A stretch of DNA of 8,376 bases, from the NCBI GenBank assembly GCA_029256645.1, contig JAQSXM010000126.1:1-8376 (forward strand), in the 5' to 3' direction. Source of the stretch: Sporomusa sp. Its GTDB lineage: Bacteria > Bacillota_C > Negativicutes > Sporomusales > Sporomusaceae. Shown one piece after another: positions 1 to 5,028 of the stretch (position 1 is the stretch's first letter; every line of letters begins with the position of its first letter). Below the pieces are notes generated by a model, which was given only the letters and a program-made list of their open reading frames with translations, did not search any database and was not told where the DNA came from. A program made the translations under genes and the position numbers.

Positions 1-21
1 TCGGCGGTATCATCGCCAGCT

Positions 22-822
22 TTAACTAAACATTTTATCCTTTATAGCACTTAACACACTTCCAATGCTGCTATTAATAACCCATGTTGCAGAACTGTCC
101 AGAGGCGCTGGCTCTTGGTTGATAATCAATAGTTTCGCTCCATTTTGCAAAGCTAACTGTGGTAAATAATTGGCTGGCGACACCACTAATGATGACCCAA
201 GTACCACGTAAAAATCAGCATTTCTACTATGCTTTACGGCTTCTTCCCATGCTTTGTCCGGTAAGTTCTCACCAAACAAAACTACATCAGGGCGTAATAA
301 GCCACCACATTGGGAACATAAACACTCGTCACCATAACGATAGTTCCCCTGCTTATAATCTTCTTCCCATGTTGAATACTGTGGCAGCAGCGCTCTGCTA
401 TCATATACGGAATTGCAATTCAGACACCGAATAGTCCGCAATGAACCATGCAATTCCACAACATTTTCGGCGTTAGCTCGTTGATGCAAACCGTCTACGT
501 TTTGCGTTATTATGACCATATTCCCTTTTTGCTGTAATGCAGCAAGCGCTTGATGGCCTTGATTAGGCGCAACATCCCATAGCTTTGCTATGCGCCACTG
601 ATAGAAAAAGTAGAATTCATCAGGCTGTTGTCTTAGCGCAGCCATAGTTGCCAAACTTTCAGGACCCACTTTCCATAGCCCCCGGGCAGACCTAAAGTCA
701 GGCAGCCCTGACTCAGTACTCATACCGGCCCCAGTAAACACAACAAGTTTTTTTGCATTCGCCCAAGCCTTAACAATAGCGGCTATTTTATCCCGCCCGA
801 CTTCCATTATTTCTTTATTCAT
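22..822 (-). CDS. Sir2-family NAD-dependent protein deacylase (sirtuin)
   Basis: Removes acyl groups from protein lysines using NAD+, giving nicotinamide and O-acyl-ADP-ribose; expected to be cytoplasmic. All sirtuin signatures are visible in the 266-residue product: the NAD-binding GAGMSTESGLPDFR (31-44), TQNVDGLH (106-113), catalytic His125 in VVELHGS, zinc cysteine pairs C133/C136 and C169/C172, RPDVVLFGE (177-185) and the GSSLVVSP loop (209-216). Length is normal for a single-domain bacterial sirtuin. The ATG at 822 is chosen because AGGGGGAG lies a few bases upstream; a TTG at 858 would add 12 residues but has no comparable ribosome-binding site. A Y74-x-x-R77 pair after FYFF resembles the Tyr/Arg pair that lets SIRT5 and CobB accept succinyl-lysine, so desuccinylase activity is possible but is only inferred. 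The gene lies 47 bp downstream of the 103-residue ORF on the same strand and is probably co-transcribed with it. Confidence 0.96.
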   Translation of the reverse strand: MNKEIMEVGRDKIAAIVKAWANAKKLVVFTGAGMSTESGLPDFRSARGLWKVGPESLATMAALRQQPDEFYFFYQWRIAKLWDVAPNQGHQALAALQQKGNMVIITQNVDGLHQRANAENVVELHGSLRTIRCLNCNSVYDSRALLPQYSTWEEDYKQGNYRYGDECLCSQCGGLLRPDVVLFGENLPDKAWEEAVKHSRNADFYVVLGSSLVVSPANYLPQLALQNGAKLLIINQEPAPLDSSATWVINSSIGSVLSAIKDKMFS

Positions 823-869
823 CTGCTCCCCCTGCCTGGTTGATACTATTAAAATCAAATGTTAGCGCA

Positions 870-1181
870 CTACATTGACTGATACCTATAAAGAGAAGCT
901 CTCAACTCAAATATTTCTGTAAATGCCGGTAAGTGTTGTATTTGCTCGCTCCTCAGGCCTCTTGCACATTCAATCAGGTCACCGCAAGATTTACCAGGCA
1001 AGGACGAATCCTCGTTAAACAGTATGCCAGGCTGTACTGTTGCATCTGGTTGATGGCCCAACCATAATTTTTCCAACTCTTCAATTAAAGCGATCGTAGT
1101 ATCAACATCGAAGAAGGCTTTGGACTCTAAATCCTGATATATTTCTTCAAGACGCTTTTTAGCGAAGTTAAATTCACTCAT
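870..1181 (-). CDS. Hypothetical protein, 103 aa, helical and acidic
   Basis: I do not recognise this protein. It has no signal peptide or membrane segment, so it should be cytoplasmic. The first 45 residues read as an amphipathic, charged helix-rich stretch, followed by a loop with Pro/Gly and two cysteines (C66 in GKSCGD, C72 in LIECARG), then another helical stretch ending in ELRASLYRYQSM. The ATG at 1181 is preceded by GAGGTG at a 5-base spacing, which supports the start. It lies between the 34-residue small ORF and the sirtuin on the same strand with short gaps, so the three probably share a transcript. A role linked to the sirtuin is only guilt by association. Confidence 0.8.
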   Translation of the reverse strand: MSEFNFAKKRLEEIYQDLESKAFFDVDTTIALIEELEKLWLGHQPDATVQPGILFNEDSSLPGKSCGDLIECARGLRSEQIQHLPAFTEIFELRASLYRYQSM

Positions 1182-1250
1182 TACTACACCTCTTATTTAT
1201 CCGTGCTTATTACAGTAGCACTATTGCAATTCCCTCGCATGTAAAATTGA

Positions 1251-1355
1251 CTAATAACAGTTGATATTAATATTGGGGAAACGTTTAATATAGTCCTCAG
1301 CCGCTATTAGCATCGCAAAGTCGAAAGATATTAATCCGATTAAAGTTGTAATCAT
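1251..1355 (-). CDS. Possible small protein, 34 aa
   Basis: A short ORF starts at ATG 1355 with AGGTGA five bases upstream (in gagagtgaggtgaatttt) and ends at TAG 1251-1253. The product starts MITTLIGLISFDFAMLIAA, a hydrophobic half that could contact or enter the membrane, followed by a polar tail with EDYIKRFPN and a C-terminal Cys-Tyr. It sits 69 bp upstream of the 103-residue ORF on the same strand, downstream of a promoter-plus-operator at 1592-1650. Support comes from the strong ribosome-binding site, the matching strand and the promoter context. Its length alone is not significant, and I recognise no family. It could instead be a leader peptide. Confidence 0.42.
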   Translation of the reverse strand: MITTLIGLISFDFAMLIAAEDYIKRFPNININCY

Positions 1356-1396
1356 AAAATTCACCTCACTCTCTATCATTTGTACTCGTATGTTCC

Positions 1397-1405
1397 GCAT
1401 GCGTA
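1397..1405 (-). promoter_or_regulatory. Copy of the TACGYATRC operator core
   Basis: TACGCATGC on the minus strand, identical to the core at 1601-1609. The flanks resemble the marR operator only weakly. The heptamer CGTATGT also occurs twice here, 15 bp apart, on the plus strand (1387 and 1402). No promoter is obvious beside it. It may be an auxiliary site or coincidence. Confidence 0.3.
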
Positions 1406-1414
1406 TGTGCTTAA

Positions 1415-1446
1415 ATCTGCCCCTTCATGGGTTTTCACACTCAGAT
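1415..1446 (-). other. Potential hairpin in the leader of the small ORF
   Basis: On the minus strand ATCTG pairs with CAGAT at the base, and an inner CCC/GGG stem closes a five-base loop, leaving an asymmetric internal loop on the 5' side. It lies about 60 nt before the small ORF start, within the presumed untranslated leader. I cannot match it to a known riboswitch class. The pairing is short, so chance is a real possibility. Confidence 0.25.
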
Positions 1447-1542
1447 CATTATTTCGCAAGATTAATTCCCTTTTAGAGTAGAAATTAATGATTGAGCAGA
1501 CTGTAGACTTCTGGAATCAGAATATAGCCTTCCGGATATTAA

Positions 1543-1551
1543 GCATACGTA
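1543..1551 (-). promoter_or_regulatory. Copy of the TACGYATRC operator core
   Basis: TACGTATGC on the minus strand. Aligned to the marR site, 12 of 19 bases agree, including the flanking ATT. It lies 58 bp from the core at 1601-1609, downstream of the presumed start of transcription. A second bound dimer in the leader would fit, but this is inference. Confidence 0.38.
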
Positions 1552-1591
1552 ATAAGTTTGTAAAATTTTTTATTTGCCATTTTTTATTAGC

Positions 1592-1613
1592 AAATATTTT
1601 GCATGCGTAATTT
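1592..1613 (-). promoter_or_regulatory. Putative MarR operator of the leftward operon
   Basis: The minus-strand core TACGCATGC with AT-rich flanks matches the marR operator at 15 of 22 positions. It starts 12 bases downstream of the -10 at 1622-1627, almost the same spacing as at the marR promoter (11 bases). The centre GCATGC is a palindrome and the ATT/AAT flanks are partly symmetric. Binding here would block the leftward promoter. Confidence 0.5.
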
Positions 1614-1621
1614 CTACTATC

Positions 1622-1650
1622 AGAATAATACATCCTCGAAATATTTTCAA
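1622..1650 (-). promoter_or_regulatory. Probable sigma-A promoter for the small-ORF/sirtuin operon
   Basis: On the minus strand the -35 is TTGAAA (1645-1650) and the -10 is TATTCT (1622-1627), separated by 17 bases. The -35 matches consensus at 5 of 6 positions and the -10 at 4 of 6. It points leftward at the small ORF, the 103-residue ORF and the sirtuin, and is directly followed by the operator-like site. Confidence 0.5.
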
Positions 1651-1686
1651 TACCATTTTGAAAAATTATTGTTGGCAGATACCGGT

Positions 1687-2109
1687 TTATAAGGTCTGAT
1701 ATATTTTTCGCAGCACTTTCTCAAACACAATTATTTCTTCCTCTGTACACTCCTTGAGCATTTCAGTTCGGACTATATTTAAGACCTCCAGCACTGAATC
1801 CTTCAGGGCAATAGCTTTCTCCGTCAAAAAGATATGATATGCACGGCGATCTTCCGGTGAATCTGCCCTATATACTAATTTTGAACTTTCCATGCGATCA
1901 ATAAGGCCAGTAAGTGTAGAACTGTCCAAGTAACACCGCTTTCCTAGTTCAGAAAGACTAATACCGTCTCCTTTATAGAGTGTATATAGAACCATCATCT
2001 GTACAGGTGTAATTCCGATTTTTTGGCTAAGTATTTCTTTGGCAAACTGATTATGCTTTTGATCCGCTTTAGCAAGCAGGATACAGATACTATCAAAAAT
2101 TGGGAGCAT
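1687..2109 (-). CDS. MarR-family transcriptional regulator, OhrR-like
   Basis: A 140-residue dimeric winged-helix repressor of the MarR family. The winged-helix region spans about 35-97. The recognition helix contains LDSSTLTGLIDRMES (61-75) and the wing contains the family signature SPEDRRAYHIFLTEKA (84-99); the N- and C-terminal helices should form the dimer interface. YLDSSTLT is close to the YLDSGTLT of Bacillus OhrR, and Cys9 in SICILLAKA falls where OhrR has its peroxide-sensing Cys15 (QLCFLLYAS). However, the two tyrosines that activate that cysteine in OhrR appear to be absent, so redox sensing is only possible. C60 and C121 are also present. ATG 2109 has GGAGG five bases upstream. 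No transporter or peroxidase gene is adjacent. A strong promoter with an operator-like dyad precedes it, which indicates autoregulation. Confidence 0.93.
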   Translation of the reverse strand: MLPIFDSICILLAKADQKHNQFAKEILSQKIGITPVQMMVLYTLYKGDGISLSELGKRCYLDSSTLTGLIDRMESSKLVYRADSPEDRRAYHIFLTEKAIALKDSVLEVLNIVRTEMLKECTEEEIIVFEKVLRKIYQTL

Positions 2110-2139
2110 GTTTCCCTCCGTTACTCTTATTAGTTCAAA

Positions 2140-2161
2140 TTAGTTTGTATACGTAAATTAA
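2140..2161 (-). promoter_or_regulatory. Putative MarR autoregulatory operator
   Basis: A 22-bp imperfect dyad with half-site TTAnTTTnnnTA mirrored on the other strand; 14 of 22 positions are symmetric. The core on the minus strand is TACGTATAC (2147-2155). It begins 6 bases past the marR -10, so a bound MarR dimer would cover the start of transcription. This is the usual arrangement for MarR autorepression. Confidence 0.55.
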
Positions 2162-2166
2162 AGCTA

Positions 2167-2195
2167 AGTATAATCTGGTTATATTTAAAAGTCAA
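2167..2195 (-). promoter_or_regulatory. marR promoter, near-consensus sigma-A type
   Basis: On the minus strand the -35 is TTGACT (2190-2195) and the -10 is TATACT (2167-2172), with an exact 17-base spacer. Each hexamer matches consensus at 5 of 6 positions. A second overlapping TTGACT lies five bases upstream. Transcription would begin about 50 bases before the marR ATG, inside the operator-like dyad. Confidence 0.72.
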
Positions 2196-2356
2196 GTCAA
2201 CTCCGTAAAGGGTGCTAGGGGCGTCTCATTGCCGCTTTTCCCATTAAGGCGGCAGTTCTTATTCTCTCCCTACCGCGTCAATTGCCACTTGACTTCTGTT
2301 CTTATCAATATAACCGAAACTAACCCTATTGTACCGTATCTTTTATTTTGCTAAGC

Positions 2357-2362
2357 TATAAT
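2357..2362 (+). promoter_or_regulatory. Possible -10 box for the phosphoesterase gene
   Basis: A perfect TATAAT lies 106 bases before the ATG at 2468. No good -35 is present at 16-18 bases; TTGTAC is 22 bases upstream. The call rests on the -10 alone. Confidence 0.33.
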
Positions 2363-2418
2363 AGTGACCATTCTTTTTTTGATGATCTGATTTCAAAACC
2401 TTGCGGAGATATATGTAA

Positions 2419-2442
2419 AGGGAACCTCAGTTTAAGGTCCCT
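2419..2442 (+). other. Leader hairpin before the phosphoesterase ribosome-binding site
   Basis: AGGGAACCT and AGGTCCCT pair with one bulged A around an 8-base loop. The hairpin ends 15 bases before GGAGGAG (2457-2463). It has no T-tract, so it is not a terminator. It may stabilise the leader or affect initiation. Confidence 0.35.
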
Positions 2443-2467
2443 GCCATCACACAATTGGAGGAGATTT

Positions 2468-3670
2468 ATGAGTTTTTTTATTATGATGTTCATCTTGCTG
2501 GTGATAGCCGGACTAATTGGTTGGCTCAATTACCTGCTGTTGGAACGTCGGTTTGCCGTTTACCGAAAACCGGTTGTTCGCTACACCTATCTGTTTATCA
2601 CAGCATCAGCCGTCGTTGTGATGACGTATACCCGGGGACGGAATTTGTCGCCAATGAATCCGGACGATGAAGTATATTATTGGCTGCTCTATATGGCATT
2701 AGCCTGGTTAGTTGGACAGTTTGTACTCATCTTGCTGCAACTGTTCTGTTATGTGACAGAGTGGCTTCTAGGCCTTCGCAAGGCCCGCCCTGCGACCCCG
2801 CAGTCAAACCAATCGGTTATGACAAGGCGGAGCTTTTTAACAGGCATGGCCACTGTCTTACCGATAATTTCTGTAGGCACGGGAGCAAAAGGGATATACG
2901 AGGCTCAAGCTGAAATGGTTGTGCAGCAATACCGGCTGACTTTTCCCAACTTGCCGGATCATCTGCAAGGTTTTAAAATTGGCCAAATAAGTGATACCCA
3001 TTTGGGGCCATATTTCAGTTTGGACCGCCTAAATACTGCGCTCCAGCTGGTCAAAGAGCAAAAGCCTGATGTGCTGGCCATAACTGGGGACTTCGCTGAT
3101 GATTTGCGCTTGCTAAAACCAGCTTTGGAGCGGTTGGATCAGCTCCAGCCGTCTATTCCCCTTGGGATTTATTTCTGTATCGGTAATCATGAATACATTC
3201 GTGATGCTGAACGGTTTCGTGCAGAAATAGCAAAAAGTAAGGCAGTGTTGCTGGAAAATGATAACCGGTTAATTGTGGCCGGTTCGCAACCGCTCTATCT
3301 GTTAGGGGTAGACTATCCTGGTTCAGATGTTGCCCGTTCGGCTCTCGACATCAGCGTTAACCGCCGGTTGCAGTGTTTTGCTGCAGCTAACCAGAACATA
3401 CCCACCAATGCCTTTAAAATTTTACTGGCCCATCATCCTGATTTTCTGATTGACGGTTTTGCTGCTCAAATCCCCCTGACACTGGCCGGTCACACCCATG
3501 GTGGTCAGCTAATTATCGGGGGTAAATCACTATTTAATACCCATGTTTATATGCGCGGCCTTTATCAGGAAAATGGTGTGTACGGTTATGTCAGCAGCGG
3601 AGCAGGCCACTGGTTTCCCCTGCGTCTGGGCTGTCCACCGGAAATTAGTATGTTTACCTTAACATCATAA
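2468..3670 (+). CDS. Membrane-anchored calcineurin-like metallophosphoesterase, YkuE/YaeI type
   Basis: A 400-residue protein with a metal-dependent phosphoesterase domain at about 150-400. The metal-binding motifs are in order: D176-T-H178, G207-D208-FA-D211/D212, GNHE (239-242), AHHPD (321-325) and GHTHGGQ (341-347), so the active site looks intact. The N-terminus has membrane segments at about 4-24, 38-54 and 69-100. A twin-arginine motif TRRSFLTGM (119-127) and a hydrophobic stretch to about 138 follow, placing the catalytic domain outside the cytoplasm. B. subtilis YkuE is a Tat-exported relative without the extra membrane domain. The substrate is unknown; a phospholipid or lipid A precursor is possible because YaeI/LpxG-type enzymes belong to this superfamily. 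The ATG at 2468 is chosen because GGAGGAG lies just upstream; the TTG at 2348 would add 40 unlike residues. Confidence 0.92.
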   Translation: MSFFIMMFILLVIAGLIGWLNYLLLERRFAVYRKPVVRYTYLFITASAVVVMTYTRGRNLSPMNPDDEVYYWLLYMALAWLVGQFVLILLQLFCYVTEWLLGLRKARPATPQSNQSVMTRRSFLTGMATVLPIISVGTGAKGIYEAQAEMVVQQYRLTFPNLPDHLQGFKIGQISDTHLGPYFSLDRLNTALQLVKEQKPDVLAITGDFADDLRLLKPALERLDQLQPSIPLGIYFCIGNHEYIRDAERFRAEIAKSKAVLLENDNRLIVAGSQPLYLLGVDYPGSDVARSALDISVNRRLQCFAAANQNIPTNAFKILLAHHPDFLIDGFAAQIPLTLAGHTHGGQLIIGGKSLFNTHVYMRGLYQENGVYGYVSSGAGHWFPLRLGCPPEISMFTLTS

Positions 3671-3712
3671 TGACTCAGGGGGACGGTTCTCTTGAGTCAC
3701 CTATCCCCTTTG
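3671..3712 (+). repeat. REP-like hairpin element, copy 1
   Basis: TGACTCA and TGAGTCA form a 7-bp stem around a core containing GGGGACGGTTCT, followed by the tail CCTATCCCCTTTG. It begins immediately after the phosphoesterase stop codon. The tail is repeated in the same orientation at copy 2 (4667-4710), but the core there is inverted. Short palindromic repeats of this look are dispersed in many Firmicute genomes, often near tyrosine-type REP transposases; no such transposase is present here. Confidence 0.75.
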
Positions 3713-3748
3713 ATCGCACTTAATCTGACACAGAAGCAATGAATAACT

Positions 3749-3798
3749 GGGGCAGGGTCCTGTCCCCCTGTCTCGCCCGGCGCGCCGTGTTTGGCGAG
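3749..3798. repeat. GC-rich palindromic cluster
   Basis: Two adjacent inverted repeats. GGGGCAGG pairs with CCTGTCCCC across one bulged T (3749-3767). CTCGCC pairs with GGCGAG (3772-3798), enclosing the palindrome CGGCGCGCCG (3778-3787). They are much more GC-rich than their surroundings and lie between the REP-like element and the coiled-coil gene. They are probably remnants of dispersed repeats. No T-tract supports a terminator role. Confidence 0.45.
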
Positions 3799-3884
3799 TT
3801 CATACCTTTTACCCGGCCAATGCTGGCACAGACTGGATTCACAGCAAGACCTCACGGCTTTTATGTACCAGAGTCACTGCTTCT

Positions 3885-4544
3885 TTATATAGTTATATTT
3901 ATGTTTCGTTTGTTAGCTTTTTCTTTTTTTGCCTTTTTACAAGCAGCTTCTTCGATGTTAGCCTTCAACTCGTTAGCTTTCCGCCTGCGGGCGACTTCAG
4001 CTGCCGCTATCCCAAACTCAACAGATTCTTTAAGGTCTCTTGCGATCTCATTGCTCTTTCCTGTCAAGCTGTATGGCGAATTTTCGGTGCTACTTGTCTT
4101 TGATGCTGACTGGCTAAAGGAAAGAGCTATTCCCGCCCCGCCTATACTATTACACTGGGACACTTTGGCAGCAGCCGAAAGCAGTTTACCTATACTGGCG
4201 TTCATTAGAACATGCTCATGCCTGGCTAAAGCCTTTTCCCGATCACGCAGTGTTTTTGCCGCAGCCTCTTCTCTTTTCACTCTCTCTAGCTCAAGTTTCC
4301 TGGTTTCTTCTTCATAGATGGTTTGCTGGATCTGTTTATCAGCCGCTTGCAGTTCTACGATAACTTGCTTAATATCAGTATTGTTATTATTGTTGTCTTG
4401 CGTAGCAAGCATTTCTTTGTTGCCAATAGCTTCTTGTTCAAGTTTTTTTTGCAACCCATCGCGATATTCTCTTAACGCAGTTAGATTATTCTTAGGGTTC
4501 AAATTAGCTAATAAGTTATTTAAGCCCATTTGATCGATAGGCAT
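3885..4544 (-). CDS. Coiled-coil protein of unknown function
   Basis: A 219-residue protein with no recognised catalytic motif. From the N-terminus: a short segment starting MPIDQMGLNNLLANLNPK, a helix at about 22-43, an Asn run (51-55), a long charged coiled-coil (about 57-110, rich in Gln, Glu, Lys and Arg), a small-residue Gly/Ala/Ser segment (about 112-165, with C130) and an Ala/Lys-rich C-terminal helix (about 165-215). It lacks a signal peptide in this reading and is probably cytoplasmic. The ATG at 4544 has GGAG nine bases upstream. Another ATG at 4574, preceded by GAGGG, would add 10 residues. A start at 4652 would run through a perfect hairpin and is rejected. The coiled-coil loosely recalls FlxA-like proteins, but I would not assign that name. 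The gene is bracketed by two REP-like elements and has no same-strand neighbour. An 8-T tract at 4443-4450 (its Lys-Lys codons) is a possible slippage point. Confidence 0.72.
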   Translation of the reverse strand: MPIDQMGLNNLLANLNPKNNLTALREYRDGLQKKLEQEAIGNKEMLATQDNNNNNTDIKQVIVELQAADKQIQQTIYEEETRKLELERVKREEAAAKTLRDREKALARHEHVLMNASIGKLLSAAAKVSQCNSIGGAGIALSFSQSASKTSSTENSPYSLTGKSNEIARDLKESVEFGIAAAEVARRRKANELKANIEEAACKKAKKEKANKRNINITI

Positions 4545-4608
4545 TATATTCACTCTCCAATAATCATATTTCATTACGATAAATCCCTCACTAAATAATG
4601 CATCGAAA

Positions 4609-4614
4609 ATTATA
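4609..4614 (-). promoter_or_regulatory. Possible -10 box for the coiled-coil gene
   Basis: A perfect TATAAT on the minus strand lies 65 bases upstream of the preferred ATG. The -35 at 17 bases is TATTTT, a poor match. Only the -10 supports the call. Confidence 0.3.
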
Positions 4615-4640
4615 AGGAAGAACTTAACAATAAAATACAA

Positions 4641-4664
4641 ACAGCGCCCCAAAAGGCGCTGTTT
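4641..4664. terminator. Perfect 10-bp hairpin, terminator-like
   Basis: AAACAGCGCC is exactly complementary to GGCGCTGTTT around the 4-base loop CCAA AA region (loop CCAAAA, minus any end fraying). The stem is GC-rich with A-tract and T-tract ends, as in bidirectional terminators, and the minus strand continues GTATTTTATTG. No gene obviously ends into it from either side, so it may be left from a lost gene or may insulate the coiled-coil gene. Confidence 0.5.
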
Positions 4665-4666
4665 AA

Positions 4667-4710
4667 TGACTCAAAAGAACCGTCCCCTTGAGTCACCCTA
4701 TCCCCTTTGT
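4667..4710 (+). repeat. REP-like hairpin element, copy 2, core inverted
   Basis: TGACTCA and TGAGTCA enclose AGAACCGTCCCC, the reverse complement of the GGGGACGGTTCT core of copy 1 (3671-3712). The following tail, CCCTATCCCCTTTG, matches copy 1 in the same orientation with one extra C. The pair therefore combines direct tails with an inverted centre and brackets the coiled-coil gene. Confidence 0.75.
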
Positions 4711-4715
4711 ATGTA

Positions 4716-4757
4716 AAGATAGCCATAACTTACTTTTCCGTAAGTTATGGCTATTTT
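4716..4757. terminator. Long inverted repeat, possible bidirectional terminator
   Basis: An 18-bp stem, perfect except for one G-T pair, closes the 6-base loop TTTTCC. The right arm ends in TTTT followed by CTCT, and the left arm begins with AAG. The stem is AT-rich, so it may also be a decayed mobile-element remnant. It lies 6 bp to the right of REP-like copy 2, with no gene ending nearby on either strand. Confidence 0.5.
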
Positions 4758-4943
4758 CTCTGTACCGTGTTCTTTACGACAAATCATTCCGAAACTAAAC
4801 TGTTCTTGCACTTTAGGACCCAACAAATTTGTCTTTGGCCCACGGCCCCTGTTGGAGCTTAACTTTTATTAGCTGATCTGTGTCATATTTCAATTTTTGA
4901 AGTAATTTCAAGGAACTTTAAACAATGATATATTATGATTTGC

Positions 4944-4973
4944 TTGTCAAATGCTATCTATCTTTGGTAAATA
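4944..4973 (+). promoter_or_regulatory. Possible promoter for the Spy/CpxP-like gene
   Basis: TTGTCA (-35) and TAAATA (-10) are separated by 18 bases on the plus strand, about 55 bases before the GTG start. The -35 is good (5 of 6) but the -10 is weak. Confidence 0.28.
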
Positions 4974-5028
4974 ATATCAAAAAAGGAGTATATTTGACAA
5001 AAATCATAAAAAGGAGAATTAAAAGATC

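Larger units (their letters stand above)
1356..1686. other. Intergenic region with promoter, operator repeats and a possible structured leader
   Basis: This AT-rich 331 bp gap separates marR from the leftward small-ORF/sirtuin group. It holds a minus-strand promoter (1622-1650), an operator-like site just downstream (1592-1613) and two more copies of its core (1543-1551 and 1397-1405). A potential RNA hairpin lies at 1415-1446, and an AT-only 7-bp inverted repeat at 1644-1664 overlaps the -35. If the promoter is right, the transcript carries a leader of about 260 nt before the small ORF. I see no credible protein-coding ORF here. Confidence 0.6.
2110..2467. other. Divergent intergenic region between marR and the phosphoesterase gene
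   Basis: The 358 bp hold the marR promoter and operator (2140-2195) at the left, a GC-rich hairpin TGCCGC/GCGGCA with a 13-base loop at 2230-2254 lacking a T-tract, a TATAAT at 2357-2362 facing right, and a leader hairpin at 2419-2442. An in-frame TTG at 2348 opens the reading frame of the phosphoesterase, but no ribosome-binding site precedes it. I see no separate gene. Confidence 0.6.
4545..5028. other. Intergenic region between divergent genes with hairpins and a REP-like copy
   Basis: The gap contains, left to right: the leader and a candidate -10 of the minus-strand coiled-coil gene (ATTATA at 4609-4614 on the plus strand, read TATAAT on the minus), a perfect 10-bp hairpin (4641-4664), REP-like copy 2 (4667-4710), a long hairpin (4716-4757), about 165 bases with no visible structure, and a candidate plus-strand promoter (4944-4973). 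A 38-codon ORF (4925-5041) ends by overlapping the ATG at 5038 and is treated as doubtful. Confidence 0.6.

Noticed and set aside
1..21. GGCG/CGCC inverted repeat downstream of the sirtuin as its terminator
   Set aside because: The stem is only 4 bp and any T-tract would lie outside the window, so it cannot be supported.
823..858. TTG-started extension of the sirtuin
   Set aside because: The 12 extra residues have no ribosome-binding site before them, whereas ATG 822 has AGGGGGAG and places the start at the normal distance from GAGMS.
2230..2254. Hairpin TGCCGC/GCGGCA as a terminator
   Set aside because: The loop is long, no T-tract follows on either strand, and no gene ends nearby.
2348..2467. 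TTG-started extension of the phosphoesterase by 40 residues
   Set aside because: It covers the candidate -10 and a leader hairpin and has no ribosome-binding site; GGAGGAG directly precedes ATG 2468, which is followed at once by the first membrane segment.
3739..4317. A 192-codon plus-strand ORF rich in Ser, Leu, Ala and Phe
   Set aside because: It is antisense to the coiled-coil gene, has no ribosome-binding site, runs through palindromic repeats at its start and has the composition expected from the complement of Glu/Lys/Ala codons.
4545..4652. N-terminal extension of the coiled-coil protein with a hydrophobic segment
   Set aside because: Its first codons lie in a perfect hairpin and it spans the TATAAT-like box; later ATGs have better ribosome-binding sites. 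The membrane-like stretch is therefore probably not translated.
3671..4710. Complete composite transposon
   Set aside because: There is no transposase, no clear target-site duplication and the elements are short hairpins, so only a repeat-bounded gene can be claimed.
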